Below are positions 46,895 to 56,005 of a DNA stretch of 64,000 bases, piece after piece. Each line of letters opens with the position of its first letter. Position 1 is the first letter of the stretch. Position numbers and translations under genes: made by a program. The notes under the pieces are model-generated. The model had not been told where the DNA came from. It did no database searches and saw only the letters and a program-made list of their open reading frames with translations. The stretch comes from JAWLHA01 sp041690535 (GTDB taxonomy: Bacteria > Pseudomonadota > Gammaproteobacteria > Thiohalomonadales > Thiohalomonadaceae). Location of the stretch: NCBI GenBank assembly GCA_041690535.1, contig JAWLHA010000007.1, positions 37,888-101,887 on the forward strand. The letters are read 5' to 3'.

Positions 46895-47194
46895 ATGCTA
46901 CATACCGTCAACAAATCGCCGTTCCAAAACGAAAGCCTGGCGAGCTGTCTCAAACACGCCAAGGCTGGCAGCGCAGTTCTCCTCATCGAGGACGGCGTTT
47001 ACGGCGCTACCAAGGGCACCGCTGTGTCCGAAATGGTGCAGAAGGCCATGGCAGAAGTCACCGTCTATGCCCTTGAGTCCGATCTGAAGGCTCGCGGCAT
47101 GGCCGACAAGGTGATGGACGGCATCAAGGTCGTCGACTACGCCGGGTTCGTTGACCTGGCCGTGGAAAACGACAAAGTCCAAGCTTGGCTGTAA
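46895..47194 (+). CDS. dsrH: Sulfurtransferase subunit DsrH
   Basis: 99 aa, TusB-like. MLHTVNKSPFQNESLASCLK carries the conserved cysteine at position 18. Completes DsrEFH. Confidence 0.96.
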   Translation: MLHTVNKSPFQNESLASCLKHAKAGSAVLLIEDGVYGATKGTAVSEMVQKAMAEVTVYALESDLKARGMADKVMDGIKVVDYAGFVDLAVENDKVQAWL

Positions 47195-47227
47195 TTCCTT
47201 AATCTACGTAGAAGTAAGGAGATAACG

Positions 47228-47563
47228 ATGGGTACGATTACCGTTGCTGGCAAGACCTTCGAAGTCGACGAGGAAGGCTACCTGACCAACATTGGCGACT
47301 GGAACAAAGACGTCGCTGGTGAGCTGGCCAAAGGCGAAGGCGTCGAGATGACCGAATCCCACTGGGAAGTCGTCGAGTTCCTGCGCGAGTACTACCAGGA
47401 ATACCAGATCGCGCCCGCTGTGCGCGTTCTGACCAAGGCCATCGGCAAGAAGCTTGGCCCAGAGAAAGGCAACAGCAAGTACCTGTACGAGCTGTTCCCT
47501 TACGGTCCTGCCAAGCAGGCCTGTAAGATCGCTGGTCTGCCGAAGCCGACCGGCTGTATCTAA
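47228..47563 (+). CDS. dsrC: Sulfur carrier DsrC
   Basis: 111 aa. Both redox cysteines are on the flexible C-terminal arm: Cys100 in KQACKIAGLP and Cys110 in the terminal TGCI. It carries sulfur as a trisulfide between DsrEFH, DsrAB and DsrMKJOP. AAGGAGATAACG gives a strong ribosome site, consistent with the high expression known for dsrC. Compare the cysteine-less paralogue at 40952. Confidence 0.98.
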   Translation: MGTITVAGKTFEVDEEGYLTNIGDWNKDVAGELAKGEGVEMTESHWEVVEFLREYYQEYQIAPAVRVLTKAIGKKLGPEKGNSKYLYELFPYGPAKQACKIAGLPKPTGCI

Positions 47564-47574
47564 GCCTGGTGCTT

Positions 47575-47594
47575 GGGGGAGCTTCGGCTCCCCC
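47575..47594 (+). promoter_or_regulatory. dsrC-dsrM intercistronic hairpin
   Basis: GGGGGAGC-ttcg-GCTCCCCC, a perfect 8-bp stem with a stable UUCG loop and no U-tract. It could protect dsrC mRNA ends or attenuate transcription into dsrM. Confidence 0.85.
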
Positions 47595-47626
47595 ACTCTA
47601 GTATCCGTAGTCCGGAGGGTCGATTG

Positions 47627-48349
47627 ATGACAGGGCTTTTTGCCGCACTGTTTTATTTCGCGACGGCGTTCTTCGTTGGCGGCCTCGCCATGAAAATCTA
47701 CAAATACGCCAAAACGCCGGCGCCACTGAAGATTCCGACCACACCCGCCCCTACGACCCAGAGCGGCGTGGTGATGCGCATGGCCCGTGAGGTTGTGCTG
47801 TTTGAGAGTCTTTTCAAGTCCAACAAGTGGATTTGGCTGTTCGGCTGGATGTTCCACGTCGGTCTGGCGCTGGTCCTGCTGCGCCACCTGCGCTACTTCA
47901 CCGAGCCGGTCTGGGGCTGGGTGGTTCTGGTGCAGCCCTTTGGCATCTATGCAGGCTTCGCCATGGTTGCCGGTCTGCTCGGTCTTTGGGGTCGCCGTGT
48001 CGTGGTGGAGCGCATCCGCTACATTAGCAACCCTTCGGATCACCTGATTCTCGCGCTGTTGGTGGGTATTGGTGCCAGCGGCCTGATGATGAAGTTCGTG
48101 GCCCACACCGACATCGTTGCGGTTAAGGCCTTTTTCCTCGGCCTGATGCGCTTCAGCCCTCAGCCGCTGCCGAGCGACCCCATTTTGTTGGTTCATCTGG
48201 CCCTGGTTGCCGTGTTGATGATTGTGTTCCCCATCAGCAAGCTGCTCCATGCGCCGGGCGTGTTCTTCAGCCCGACCCGCAATCAGGTGGATAACCCGCG
48301 TGAAAGCCGGCATCTCGCCCCTTGGGCGGCTGAGCTCGACAAGTCGTAA
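47627..48349 (+). CDS. dsrM: DsrM, cytochrome b subunit of DsrMKJOP
   Basis: 240 aa, NarI-like with five transmembrane segments (starting MTGLFAALFYFATAFFVGGL). Paired histidines in WMFHVGLAL/LRHLRYF and later segments (KFVAHTDI, VHLALVAVL, KLLHAPGVFF) fit two b hemes. Exchanges electrons with quinone. ATG follows CGGAGGGTCGATTG. Confidence 0.95.
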   Translation: MTGLFAALFYFATAFFVGGLAMKIYKYAKTPAPLKIPTTPAPTTQSGVVMRMAREVVLFESLFKSNKWIWLFGWMFHVGLALVLLRHLRYFTEPVWGWVVLVQPFGIYAGFAMVAGLLGLWGRRVVVERIRYISNPSDHLILALLVGIGASGLMMKFVAHTDIVAVKAFFLGLMRFSPQPLPSDPILLVHLALVAVLMIVFPISKLLHAPGVFFSPTRNQVDNPRESRHLAPWAAELDKS

Positions 48350-48376
48350 CCGGATAGGAACTACGAGGAGAATCGC

Positions 48377-49945
48377 GTGGCCGATTTTCAGACACCACAA
48401 TTTCGGGAATTCCCTGGCGTTCCCAATGACCTGCAGGCCGATGCAACGGCTCACCTGAGCCCCTTCATCGCCCAGCCGAAACATCAGGAACCGCTCGGTT
48501 TCCCCGGGGAACTGGTCGACAACTGGCAGGAGAAGGCCATCGAAAAGATGGGCGACCTGCTCGGCAAGTACCGCTCCCTTCAGGTCTTCCTGGACGCCTG
48601 CGTGAAGTGCGGCTCCTGCACCGACAAGTGCCACTACTTCCAGGGGACGTCCGACCCGAAGAACATGCCGGTCGCGCGCCAGGACCTGCTGCGTAGCGTG
48701 TATCGCCGTTACTTCACGTTCGCCGGCAAGTACTTCCCCAAACTGGTCGGCGCGCGGGACCTGACTCGCGAGGTGCTGGACGATTGGTACAGCTACTTCC
48801 ACCAGTGCTCGCAGTGCCGTCGTTGCTCGGTGTTCTGCCCCTACGGCATCGACACCGCCGAAATCTCCATGGCCGCACGCGAGATCATGGATTCCATCGG
48901 CCATGGCCAGAAGTACTGTAACGAGATCCTGGGCAAGGTTCAGACCATCGGCAACAACCTGGGTCTACCCGGCCCCGCCCTGCGCGCCACCCTGGAGGAG
49001 TTCGAGGAGGAACTCAAAGACGACACCGGTCTCGATGTCCGTCTGCCTATCGACGTGAAGGGCGCTGACGTACTGCTCGTCACGCCGTCGGCCGACTTCT
49101 TCGCCGAGCCGCATATCGACGGTCTTCTGGGTTATGCCAAGGTGTTCCACGAAGCCGGCGTCTCCTGGACCCTCAGCTCGTATGCGGCCGAAGCGGCCAA
49201 CTTCTCCATGTTCATCGGCTCCTACAGCAACATGAAGGTGGTGGCCGAACGCATTCGCAAGGCCGCGCTGGACCTGGGGGTCAAGCGGATCATCGTCGGT
49301 GAGTGCGGCCACGCCTGGCGTGTCGCCTACTCCTTCTGGAACACCCTGGCCGGTGTCGGCTCCGGCGGTGACGATCCGTACGCGGAACAGCTCCAGAAGC
49401 AGCTGGACCACAGCTACCCGATCCCGCAGCACATCTGCGAGTTCACCCACGACCTGATCGAGAAGGGCAAGCTTAAGTTCGACAAGTCGGCCAACGACTA
49501 CCGGACGGTGACCTTCCACGACTCCTGCAATGTCGCTCGTGCCAGCCGTATGGGCACGATGGCGGGTGGGCAGTTCGAGATCCCGCGCGCGGTCATCAAG
49601 GCCGTATGCAACAACTACGTGGATATGGATCCAGAGACCATCAAGGAGAAGACCTTCTGCTGCGGCGGGGGGGGCGGTCTGCTGACCGACGACTTGATGG
49701 AGATCCGCGTGAAGGGCGCCCTGCCCCGCATGGAGGCCCTCAAAGAGGTGGTGGATGAGCACAAGGTCACCAATCTGGCGGCCATCTGCGCCATCTGTAA
49801 GGCCCAGTTCAGCAAGGTGTTGCCGTACTACAACTTTCCGATGGACATGATTGTGAGTGTTCATCAGCTGGTGGGGGACGCACTGGTGCTCACCGGCTCC
49901 AACCAGGAGCAGGAAGCGGCACCGCAGCAGGCTGAGCAGCAATAA
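48377..49945 (+). CDS. dsrK: DsrK, HdrD-like iron-sulfur subunit of DsrMKJOP
   Basis: 522 aa, GTG start after ACGAGGAGAATCGC. Two [4Fe-4S] motifs near the N-terminal third (CVKCGSCTDKC and CSQCRRCSVFCPYGID). The C-terminal half has CCG-domain cysteines, including TFCCGGGGGLL, forming the heterodisulfide-reductase-like catalytic cluster that reacts with DsrC. Cytoplasmic face. Confidence 0.96.
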   Translation: MADFQTPQFREFPGVPNDLQADATAHLSPFIAQPKHQEPLGFPGELVDNWQEKAIEKMGDLLGKYRSLQVFLDACVKCGSCTDKCHYFQGTSDPKNMPVARQDLLRSVYRRYFTFAGKYFPKLVGARDLTREVLDDWYSYFHQCSQCRRCSVFCPYGIDTAEISMAAREIMDSIGHGQKYCNEILGKVQTIGNNLGLPGPALRATLEEFEEELKDDTGLDVRLPIDVKGADVLLVTPSADFFAEPHIDGLLGYAKVFHEAGVSWTLSSYAAEAANFSMFIGSYSNMKVVAERIRKAALDLGVKRIIVGECGHAWRVAYSFWNTLAGVGSGGDDPYAEQLQKQLDHSYPIPQHICEFTHDLIEKGKLKFDKSANDYRTVTFHDSCNVARASRMGTMAGGQFEIPRAVIKAVCNNYVDMDPETIKEKTFCCGGGGGLLTDDLMEIRVKGALPRMEALKEVVDEHKVTNLAAICAICKAQFSKVLPYYNFPMDMIVSVHQLVGDALVLTGSNQEQEAAPQQAEQQ

Positions 49946-50014
49946 GAACGACGGTTTCGACGGCGAACCGAAAACGGCGCGAAACCAACAGCGATAGGCA
50001 TAGGAGACTGAGAC

Positions 50015-51988
50015 ATGGCGACTTCTAGCGACGACATGAAGAGGAACCACACGTTCCGGCTTTACAAAGACGGCGACCACAAGCACCGTCCCTGGAATGA
50101 AGAGATCTGGCAGGCCAGTTGGACCCACAAGTGCCCTACTTACGTCCATCGTACCCCTCCGTGCCAAGGCAGCTGCCCGTCCGGTGAAGACATTCGTGGC
50201 TGGCTGGACATCGTGCGCGGCATCGAGAAGCCGACCGGCGACATGACCATGCAGGAGTACGCCTTCCGCCGCTCCACCAACGCGAACCCCTTCCCCTCCG
50301 TGATGGGCCGCGTCTGCCCGGCACCCTGCGAAGATGGCTGCAACCGTAACCAGGTTGAAGATCGTGTCGGCATCAACTCCATCGAGCAGTACATCGGTGA
50401 CCAGGCCCTGGCCGCCGGCCTTGCCTTCCAGGCCGGCGAAGAGACCGGCAAGAAAGTCGCCGTCATTGGCGGGGGCCCCGCTGGTCTGGCCGCTGCCTAT
50501 CAGCTGCGCCGCAAGGGTCACGCCGTGACCATCTTCGAAGCCTACGAGCACCTGGGCGGCATGATGCGCTACGGCATCCCCGGCTACCGTATGCCCCGCA
50601 ACGTTCTGGACGGCGAAATCGACCGCATCGTCTCCATGGGCGTGGAAGTGAAGACCAAGACCAAGGTGGGCGTCGACATCAGTGTTGCCGACCTCGAAAG
50701 CCAGTTCGACGCAGTGCTGTTCGCCATGGGCGCCCAGGCCGGCCGTCCCCTGCCTGTCCCCGGCTTTGATGCGCCCAACTGCATCACCGGTGTGGCCTTC
50801 CTGGCCGCCTTCAACGAAGGCCGTCTGAAAGCCGTTACCGGTAAGGTGCTCGTCATCGGCGGTGGGGATACCTCCATCGACGTGGCCTCCGTGGCGCGCC
50901 GCCTCGGCAAGATCACCGTCGAGAACGAGAAGGACCGCCCTGAGTACGTGATCCTCAACCAGACCGCTCAGGACGTGGCGGCCACCGCGCGCCGCGAAGG
51001 GGCCGAGTGCACCCTGATTTCCCGCTCCCCCATCGAGAAGATGCCGGCGGCCGAGCACGAGATCCAGGATGCCACCCGCGAGGGCGTGGAAATCATCGGT
51101 CAGCTGACCCCGGTTGAAGTCATCAAGGGTGCCGACGGTCGCGCCACCGCACTGCGCGTGCAGCGTCTGGAGGCGGACGGCAAGACCCCCATCGAAGGCA
51201 GCGAATTCGAGATCGAGGCTGATCTCATCGTGGCCGCCATCGGTCAGACCGGTGACATGGAAGGGTTTGATGGCTTCGGCAACGAGCGCGGCCTCATCGA
51301 TGCCGACAAGCACTATCAGGTGCCTGGCAAGCCCGGCTTCTTCGTCTGTGGCGACGTCGTTCGTCCGCACCTCCTGACGACCGCCATCGGCCAGGCCGCC
51401 ATCGCCGTGGACAGCATCGACCACTACCTGAACCACGAAGAGCTGGCCCACCGTCCCAAAGTCGATGTTCATCACTTCAACCTGCTGAACAAGCTGCGCG
51501 AGACCGGTCTCGAGCCCGAGAGCTTCCAGGCGGAAGAGAAGAGCGACCTCACCACCAAGGAGATCGATGTCGGCCTGCGCGGTACCTCGGACGCGAAGTT
51601 CGCAGTGCACAACTACGAGGACCGTTCCAAGCACGAGATCATCTCCTCCGACATGCTGTTCCTCGGCCACTTCCCCTTCACGTCCCGTAACGTGCGTGAC
51701 CACAAGGAAGTGACTGCAGAAGATGTGATCGGCAACTTCGAAGAGCGCCTTATCCCCCTCCCCGAAGAGCAGGTGGTTGCCGAGGCCAAGCGTTGCATGA
51801 GCTGCGGCATGTGCTTCGAGTGCGACAACTGCGTAGTGTTCTGCCCCCAGGAAGCGGTGAAACGTACCCCGGCCGCCGAGCGCACCACCGGCCGCTACGT
51901 CTACACCGATTATGCCAAGTGCATTGGCTGCCACATCTGTGCCGACGTCTGCCCGACCGGCTACATCGACATGGGCATGGGTGAATAA
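50015..51988 (+). CDS. dsrL: DsrL, NAD(P)H:acceptor iron-sulfur flavoprotein
   Basis: 657 aa, GltD-like. N-terminal CPTYVHRTPPCQGSCPSGED iron-sulfur region; FAD site VIGGGPAGLAAAYQL; NAD(P) site VIGGGDTSIDVASVARRLG; C-terminal ferredoxin CMSCGMCFECDNC and CIGCHICADVC. DsrL interacts with DsrAB, is needed for stored sulfur oxidation in A. vinosum and is characteristic of the oxidative pathway. Confidence 0.97.
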   Translation: MATSSDDMKRNHTFRLYKDGDHKHRPWNEEIWQASWTHKCPTYVHRTPPCQGSCPSGEDIRGWLDIVRGIEKPTGDMTMQEYAFRRSTNANPFPSVMGRVCPAPCEDGCNRNQVEDRVGINSIEQYIGDQALAAGLAFQAGEETGKKVAVIGGGPAGLAAAYQLRRKGHAVTIFEAYEHLGGMMRYGIPGYRMPRNVLDGEIDRIVSMGVEVKTKTKVGVDISVADLESQFDAVLFAMGAQAGRPLPVPGFDAPNCITGVAFLAAFNEGRLKAVTGKVLVIGGGDTSIDVASVARRLGKITVENEKDRPEYVILNQTAQDVAATARREGAECTLISRSPIEKMPAAEHEIQDATREGVEIIGQLTPVEVIKGADGRATALRVQRLEADGKTPIEGSEFEIEADLIVAAIGQTGDMEGFDGFGNERGLIDADKHYQVPGKPGFFVCGDVVRPHLLTTAIGQAAIAVDSIDHYLNHEELAHRPKVDVHHFNLLNKLRETGLEPESFQAEEKSDLTTKEIDVGLRGTSDAKFAVHNYEDRSKHEIISSDMLFLGHFPFTSRNVRDHKEVTAEDVIGNFEERLIPLPEEQVVAEAKRCMSCGMCFECDNCVVFCPQEAVKRTPAAERTTGRYVYTDYAKCIGCHICADVCPTGYIDMGMGE

Positions 51989-52001
51989 TCCGAGGTTTGC
52001 C

Positions 52002-52493
52002 ATGAACCATTTAAAGAAACTCCTGCAAATGGTTCCGGCTGTGGTGGCGCTGACTCTGTCAGCGCCCGCCCTCGCCGGGGTCCCGGTGCCGGATGTTCCT
52101 CAAGCGGTGAAAGGTGAGCAGTGCGTGGAGCCTATCGATGACATGCGCCGCAACCACATGAAATATCTGCAGCATCATCGCGACGACACGATGCACAGGG
52201 GCATCCGCACCAAGCAGCACAGCCTGAAGGAGTGCCTGGAGTGCCATGTTCCTGCCCAGCAACCCAACAAGGGAAGCCAGGGAAGCGAGCAGCACTTCTG
52301 TCAGAGCTGTCACACCTACGCCGGCGTGCGCATCGACTGTTTCGAATGCCATGCCACTCTGCCGGAGAAGTCCGCCCTGTTCCACCCTTTGGTGACGCCG
52401 GCGATGAAGGCGGCCAAACAGGTGCATACCCCCGACTCGGCGACACTGCTGAATCGCTTGGCAGGAAACCTGCCCAACGGGACGGAAAATTAA
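52002..52493 (+). CDS. dsrJ: DsrJ, periplasmic triheme cytochrome c
   Basis: 163 aa. Signal peptide MNHLKKLLQMVPAVVALTLS; three heme sites CLECH, CQSCH and CFECH. In A. vinosum one heme has an unusual Cys ligand; a candidate (EQCVEPIDD) lies before the first site. Periplasmic part of DsrMKJOP. Confidence 0.96.
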   Translation: MNHLKKLLQMVPAVVALTLSAPALAGVPVPDVPQAVKGEQCVEPIDDMRRNHMKYLQHHRDDTMHRGIRTKQHSLKECLECHVPAQQPNKGSQGSEQHFCQSCHTYAGVRIDCFECHATLPEKSALFHPLVTPAMKAAKQVHTPDSATLLNRLAGNLPNGTEN

Positions 52494-52509
52494 CTGACAG
52501 GTGCTATTC

Positions 52510-53262
52510 ATGACCGAGAAGACGCAACCGGATCTGGCACGTCGTGAGTTCCTGAGCCAAGGTGCCAAGGCGGCGGCGGGGCTCACCCTCGCCCCCGGCG
52601 TCATGCTTTACGGTGTGGCCGAGGCGAAGCCTGCGGACCAGGCCGTTACCAGCAAAGTCCGTTGGGGCATGCTGATCGACACGACGAAATGCGCGTCGGG
52701 CTGTAATGCCTGCGTGCAGGCGTGCAACGAAGAAAACGGTCTCGGCAACGAGAAGAAGAGCAGAGCCGAACAGGTACCCCAGTACATTCGCAAGGTTGAA
52801 CTGCGGGAGAAGGCGACCGGCCGGGTCGTCTCCATGCCGATGATGTGCCAGCACTGCGAAAACCCGCCCTGCGCGGATGTCTGTCCCACCGGCGCCTCCT
52901 TCAAGCGAGCCGATGGGGTGGTGTTGGTCGACCGGCATATCTGCATCGGGTGCCGCTACTGCATGATGGCTTGCCCCTACAAGGCCCGCTCCCTGGTGCA
53001 CGAGGCACTCGAGGATCAGAAGGCCAATAATCCGCGAGGTAAGGGGTGCGTTGAAGCCTGCAACCTGTGTATCCCCCGTGTGGACGAAGGTGGCCAACCG
53101 GCCTGCGTCGAAGCCTGCGCTGCCGAAGGGCACAAGGCGATGATCTTTGGTGACCTGAATGACCCCAAGAGCGAGATCGCACAGCGGGTCGCGAAGTATG
53201 CCACCACGCAGGTGCGCGCGGATCTGGGGCTCAACCCCGGCGTTCGCTACCAGGGTATCTAA
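52510..53262 (+). CDS. dsrO: DsrO, periplasmic ferredoxin-like subunit
   Basis: 250 aa. Twin-arginine signal LARREFLSQGAKAAAG; four cluster motifs beginning CASGCNACVQAC, CQHCENPPCADVC, CIGCRYCMMAC and CNLC...CVEAC. Exported folded; links DsrJ to DsrP. Confidence 0.97.
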   Translation: MTEKTQPDLARREFLSQGAKAAAGLTLAPGVMLYGVAEAKPADQAVTSKVRWGMLIDTTKCASGCNACVQACNEENGLGNEKKSRAEQVPQYIRKVELREKATGRVVSMPMMCQHCENPPCADVCPTGASFKRADGVVLVDRHICIGCRYCMMACPYKARSLVHEALEDQKANNPRGKGCVEACNLCIPRVDEGGQPACVEACAAEGHKAMIFGDLNDPKSEIAQRVAKYATTQVRADLGLNPGVRYQGI

Positions 53263-53283
53263 ACGAAAGGTTGGACGAGTGGC

Positions 53284-54480
53284 ATGAAAAAGACCTTGTT
53301 TACGCAGATTGAAGGCGGGAAAGGCTTCTACGGCCTCCTCGCTGCTTTCGGCGCGGTGATTCTGGCGGGTTTGGCCGCTGTGTATCACATGGAGCACAAC
53401 GGCCACTGGGTCACGGGCATGGACAACCAGATCGTCTGGGGTCTGCCGCACGTGTTCGCCATCTTCCTGATCGTGGCGGCTTCCGGCGCGCTGAACGTGG
53501 CTTCTATCGCCTCCGTGTTCGGTAAGAAGATGTACAAACCTCTGGCGCCGATGTCGGCCTTCTTGGCCGTAACCTTGTTGCTGGGCGGCTTGACGGTTCT
53601 GGTGCTCGATCTCGGCCGGCCTGACCGGCTCATCGTGGCCATGACCTATTACAACTTCAAGTCGATCTTCGCCTGGAACATCATCCTCTACAACGGCTTC
53701 CTTGCTATCGTGGCCGTTTACCTGTGGATGATGCTCGAGAAGCGCATGAACCGGTACAGTACCCCGGTGGGCTATGTTGCCTTTGTCTGGCGCCTCATCC
53801 TTACCACCGGTACAGGCTCCATCTTTGGGTTCCTGGTCGCCCGGGAAGCTTATGACGCCGCCCTGCTCGCCCCGATGTTCATCGTGATGTCCTTCTCCTT
53901 TGGTCTCGCGATTTTCATGCTGGTGCTGCTCGGTTCCTACAAGATGACCGACCGGCCCTTGGGGGACATGGTCCTGCGCCGCCTGAAGAACCTGCTGGCT
54001 GTCTTTGTGGCCGGCGTGCTGTACTTTGTGCTCGTGTATCACGTGACTAACCTCTACGCCACTCAGCATCATGGCGTTGAAGCGTTCATCCTCAAGGATG
54101 GCGGCATCTTCACCACGATGTTCTGGTTTGGGCAGATCCTCATCGGCTCCATTGCGCCGCTGGCGATTTTCTTCCACCCCACGCTGAGCAAGTCTCGCCA
54201 GTGGCTGGGGATCGGTGCGGTTCTGGTGGTGCTTGGCGGTTTGGCTCAGGTGTTTGTCATCGTTATCGGTGGCCAAGCCTACCCGCTGAATCTCTTCCCT
54301 GGCTACGAGGTGACCAGCACCTTCTTCGACGGGCAGGTGAACACCTATAGCCCCACACTGGCCGAGTTCCTGCTGGGAGTGATGGGCCTGGGCGTTGCGC
54401 TTGCCGTCTTCGCGGTGGGTGCGAAGGCGCTCCGACTGATGCCGGCCAGCCTCGCGGACGACATGGTCGATCCTCACTGA
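53284..54480 (+). CDS. dsrP: DsrP, NrfD-like membrane subunit
   Basis: 398 aa with about ten transmembrane helices, PsrC/NrfD family. Starts MKKTLFTQIEGGKGFYGLLA. Quinone-reactive subunit of DsrMKJOP. Two hairpin terminators follow. Confidence 0.96.
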   Translation: MKKTLFTQIEGGKGFYGLLAAFGAVILAGLAAVYHMEHNGHWVTGMDNQIVWGLPHVFAIFLIVAASGALNVASIASVFGKKMYKPLAPMSAFLAVTLLLGGLTVLVLDLGRPDRLIVAMTYYNFKSIFAWNIILYNGFLAIVAVYLWMMLEKRMNRYSTPVGYVAFVWRLILTTGTGSIFGFLVAREAYDAALLAPMFIVMSFSFGLAIFMLVLLGSYKMTDRPLGDMVLRRLKNLLAVFVAGVLYFVLVYHVTNLYATQHHGVEAFILKDGGIFTTMFWFGQILIGSIAPLAIFFHPTLSKSRQWLGIGAVLVVLGGLAQVFVIVIGGQAYPLNLFPGYEVTSTFFDGQVNTYSPTLAEFLLGVMGLGVALAVFAVGAKALRLMPASLADDMVDPH

Positions 54481-54484
54481 ACCG

Positions 54485-54506
54485 CCGCGCAGTGGCGCGG
54501 TTGTTT
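54485..54506 (+). terminator. dsr operon terminator 1
   Basis: CCGCGC-agtg-GCGCGG followed by TTGTTT, a few bases after dsrP. Confidence 0.75.
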
Positions 54507-54513
54507 CAGTCGG

Positions 54514-54547
54514 CACCGGTGTCCTTTTCGAGGGCACCGGTGTTTTC
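54514..54547 (+). terminator. dsr operon terminator 2
   Basis: CACCGGTG...CACCGGTG followed by TTTTC. Each arm is itself a palindrome. Confidence 0.75.
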
Positions 54548-54955
54548 ACATGGGAATCAGGTCATTGCTCTATTCATTGTCCCCCTACAGCGCGGGACAG
54601 ATGGACGGATGGGCAGCGGAGCGGCGCGATCGCCCACTCAAAGGCTAAGGGCAGCGGCATCGACCCTTCATAACGAGCCGGCGATTTCGCAACACTTGCC
54701 CAGCCTGAGCTCTGTACACCAACCCGCATGGTCCAACGGCACACAGCCTTGGGGTGCGCATACTCATCCAACACGGTGCTTCAGCCCCAAGTACGGATGC
54801 GTGGCGGGGCGCGGCTCAAGGGCCTTCAGTGATGGCCGCGGTGGAGGTTTTTCAGCGGTTGGGGTTTAAAACTGCACGCTCAACCCCTATACGCTTGGGT
54901 TCAGGTACGACGACTTTCCAATGTTGTCCTCCAAATTCTTTCCAGAGGTGACGGC
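54548..54955 (+). other. Intergenic region before TrpD2-like gene
   Basis: About 400 bases without a supported gene. Frames present lack ribosome sites and family features. A separate promoter for the TrpD2-like/dsrN/dsrR group is expected here; none is obvious. AGAGGTGACGGC is the ribosome site of the next gene. Confidence 0.4.
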
Positions 54956-55957
54956 ATGAGCCAAGAACATCAATTCGCGCAATACATTCGTATCCTTGGC
55001 AAAGGTCGCAAGGGCTCTCGGGCTCTCAGCCCCGAGGAGACCTACGAAGCCATGCGCATGATCATGGCCGAGGAAGTCGAGCCCATTCAGCTTGGCGCAT
55101 TCCTGATGCTCATGCGGGTCAAGGAGGAGACTGCGGAAGAGGTGGCCGCGTCTGTGCGCGCCATTCGGGCGTTCCTGCCTGTGCCGGCGGATGCGCCCCG
55201 CGTGGATGTGGATTGGTCCTCCTACGCGGGCAAGAAGCGGCAGCTGCCCTGGTACCTGCTGGCAACCCTCCTTCTGGCCGAAAACGGTGTCCGGGTCTTC
55301 ATGCACGGGGCCAGCGGCCATACGGCCGGGCGCATCTACACCAAGGACGTGCTGCCCGCGCTGGGAATTCCGGTCGCGAAGAGCCTGGCCGAAGCGGCCC
55401 AACAGCTTGCGACGATGAATTTCGCCTATATCGATCTGGAGTACCTCCATCCCAAGCTGCACCAGATCATCGAACTGCGTCCACTGCTTGGTCTTCGCTC
55501 CCCGGTCCACACCATTGCACGCATGCTCAATCCTTTCGACGCCCCCACCGTCATGCAGGGGATCTTCCACCCCGGGTATCGCCCGACCCACCAGATCGCC
55601 GGCAAGTTGCTGGAAATTCCCCACTTGGCCGTGATCAAGGGTGAAGGGGGCGAGATCGAGCGCAATCCCGACCAAGCCTGCCTCATTCAAAGCGTCCAGG
55701 GAGGTGACCTGCTCGAGGAGGAGTGGCCCCCCATGTTCGAGAAGCGGCACATCCGCGAAGACGAGCTCAACGTCGCGCGCCTGGCCGAGGTGTGGGAAGG
55801 CACCTGCCAGGATGAGTACGGGGCCGCGGCCGTCATCGGCACAGTGGCAATCACGCTCCACACGATGGGCCGGGCCCGGGATCGTGAGCAGGCCGAGGAG
55901 ATGGCCAGAGCAATGTGGGATAACCGGGACAAGACCCGGTTCCACGCCGCCGCCTGA
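54956..55957 (+). CDS. TrpD2/YbiB-like glycosyltransferase-fold protein
   Basis: 333 aa with the anthranilate phosphoribosyltransferase fold: ALSPEETYEAMRMIMAEEVE in the N-terminal helical domain and FMHGASGHTAGRIYTKDVLP where TrpD has its PRPP and substrate loops, clearly changed. Proteins of this type (TrpD2, YbiB in E. coli) bind nucleic acids and are not tryptophan enzymes. It is placed between dsrP and dsrN, 48 bp from dsrN, so it is likely co-transcribed with siroheme amidation. Confidence 0.8.
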   Translation: MSQEHQFAQYIRILGKGRKGSRALSPEETYEAMRMIMAEEVEPIQLGAFLMLMRVKEETAEEVAASVRAIRAFLPVPADAPRVDVDWSSYAGKKRQLPWYLLATLLLAENGVRVFMHGASGHTAGRIYTKDVLPALGIPVAKSLAEAAQQLATMNFAYIDLEYLHPKLHQIIELRPLLGLRSPVHTIARMLNPFDAPTVMQGIFHPGYRPTHQIAGKLLEIPHLAVIKGEGGEIERNPDQACLIQSVQGGDLLEEEWPPMFEKRHIREDELNVARLAEVWEGTCQDEYGAAAVIGTVAITLHTMGRARDREQAEEMARAMWDNRDKTRFHAAA

Positions 55958-56005
55958 TCCAAGTGGAGAGCGGGTCCGACCGCTCTCCCACGCATATCCG
56001 CTGCC

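Noticed and set aside
48965..52003. Very long antisense open frame (over 1,000 codons) opposite dsrK and dsrL
   Set aside because: It is a by-product of GC-rich codon use in well-supported dsr genes, with no family features or ribosome site.
52504..54549. Long antisense open frame opposite dsrO and dsrP
   Set aside because: Shadow of real genes on the plus strand; low-complexity His/Gln/Glu-rich composition typical of antisense frames.
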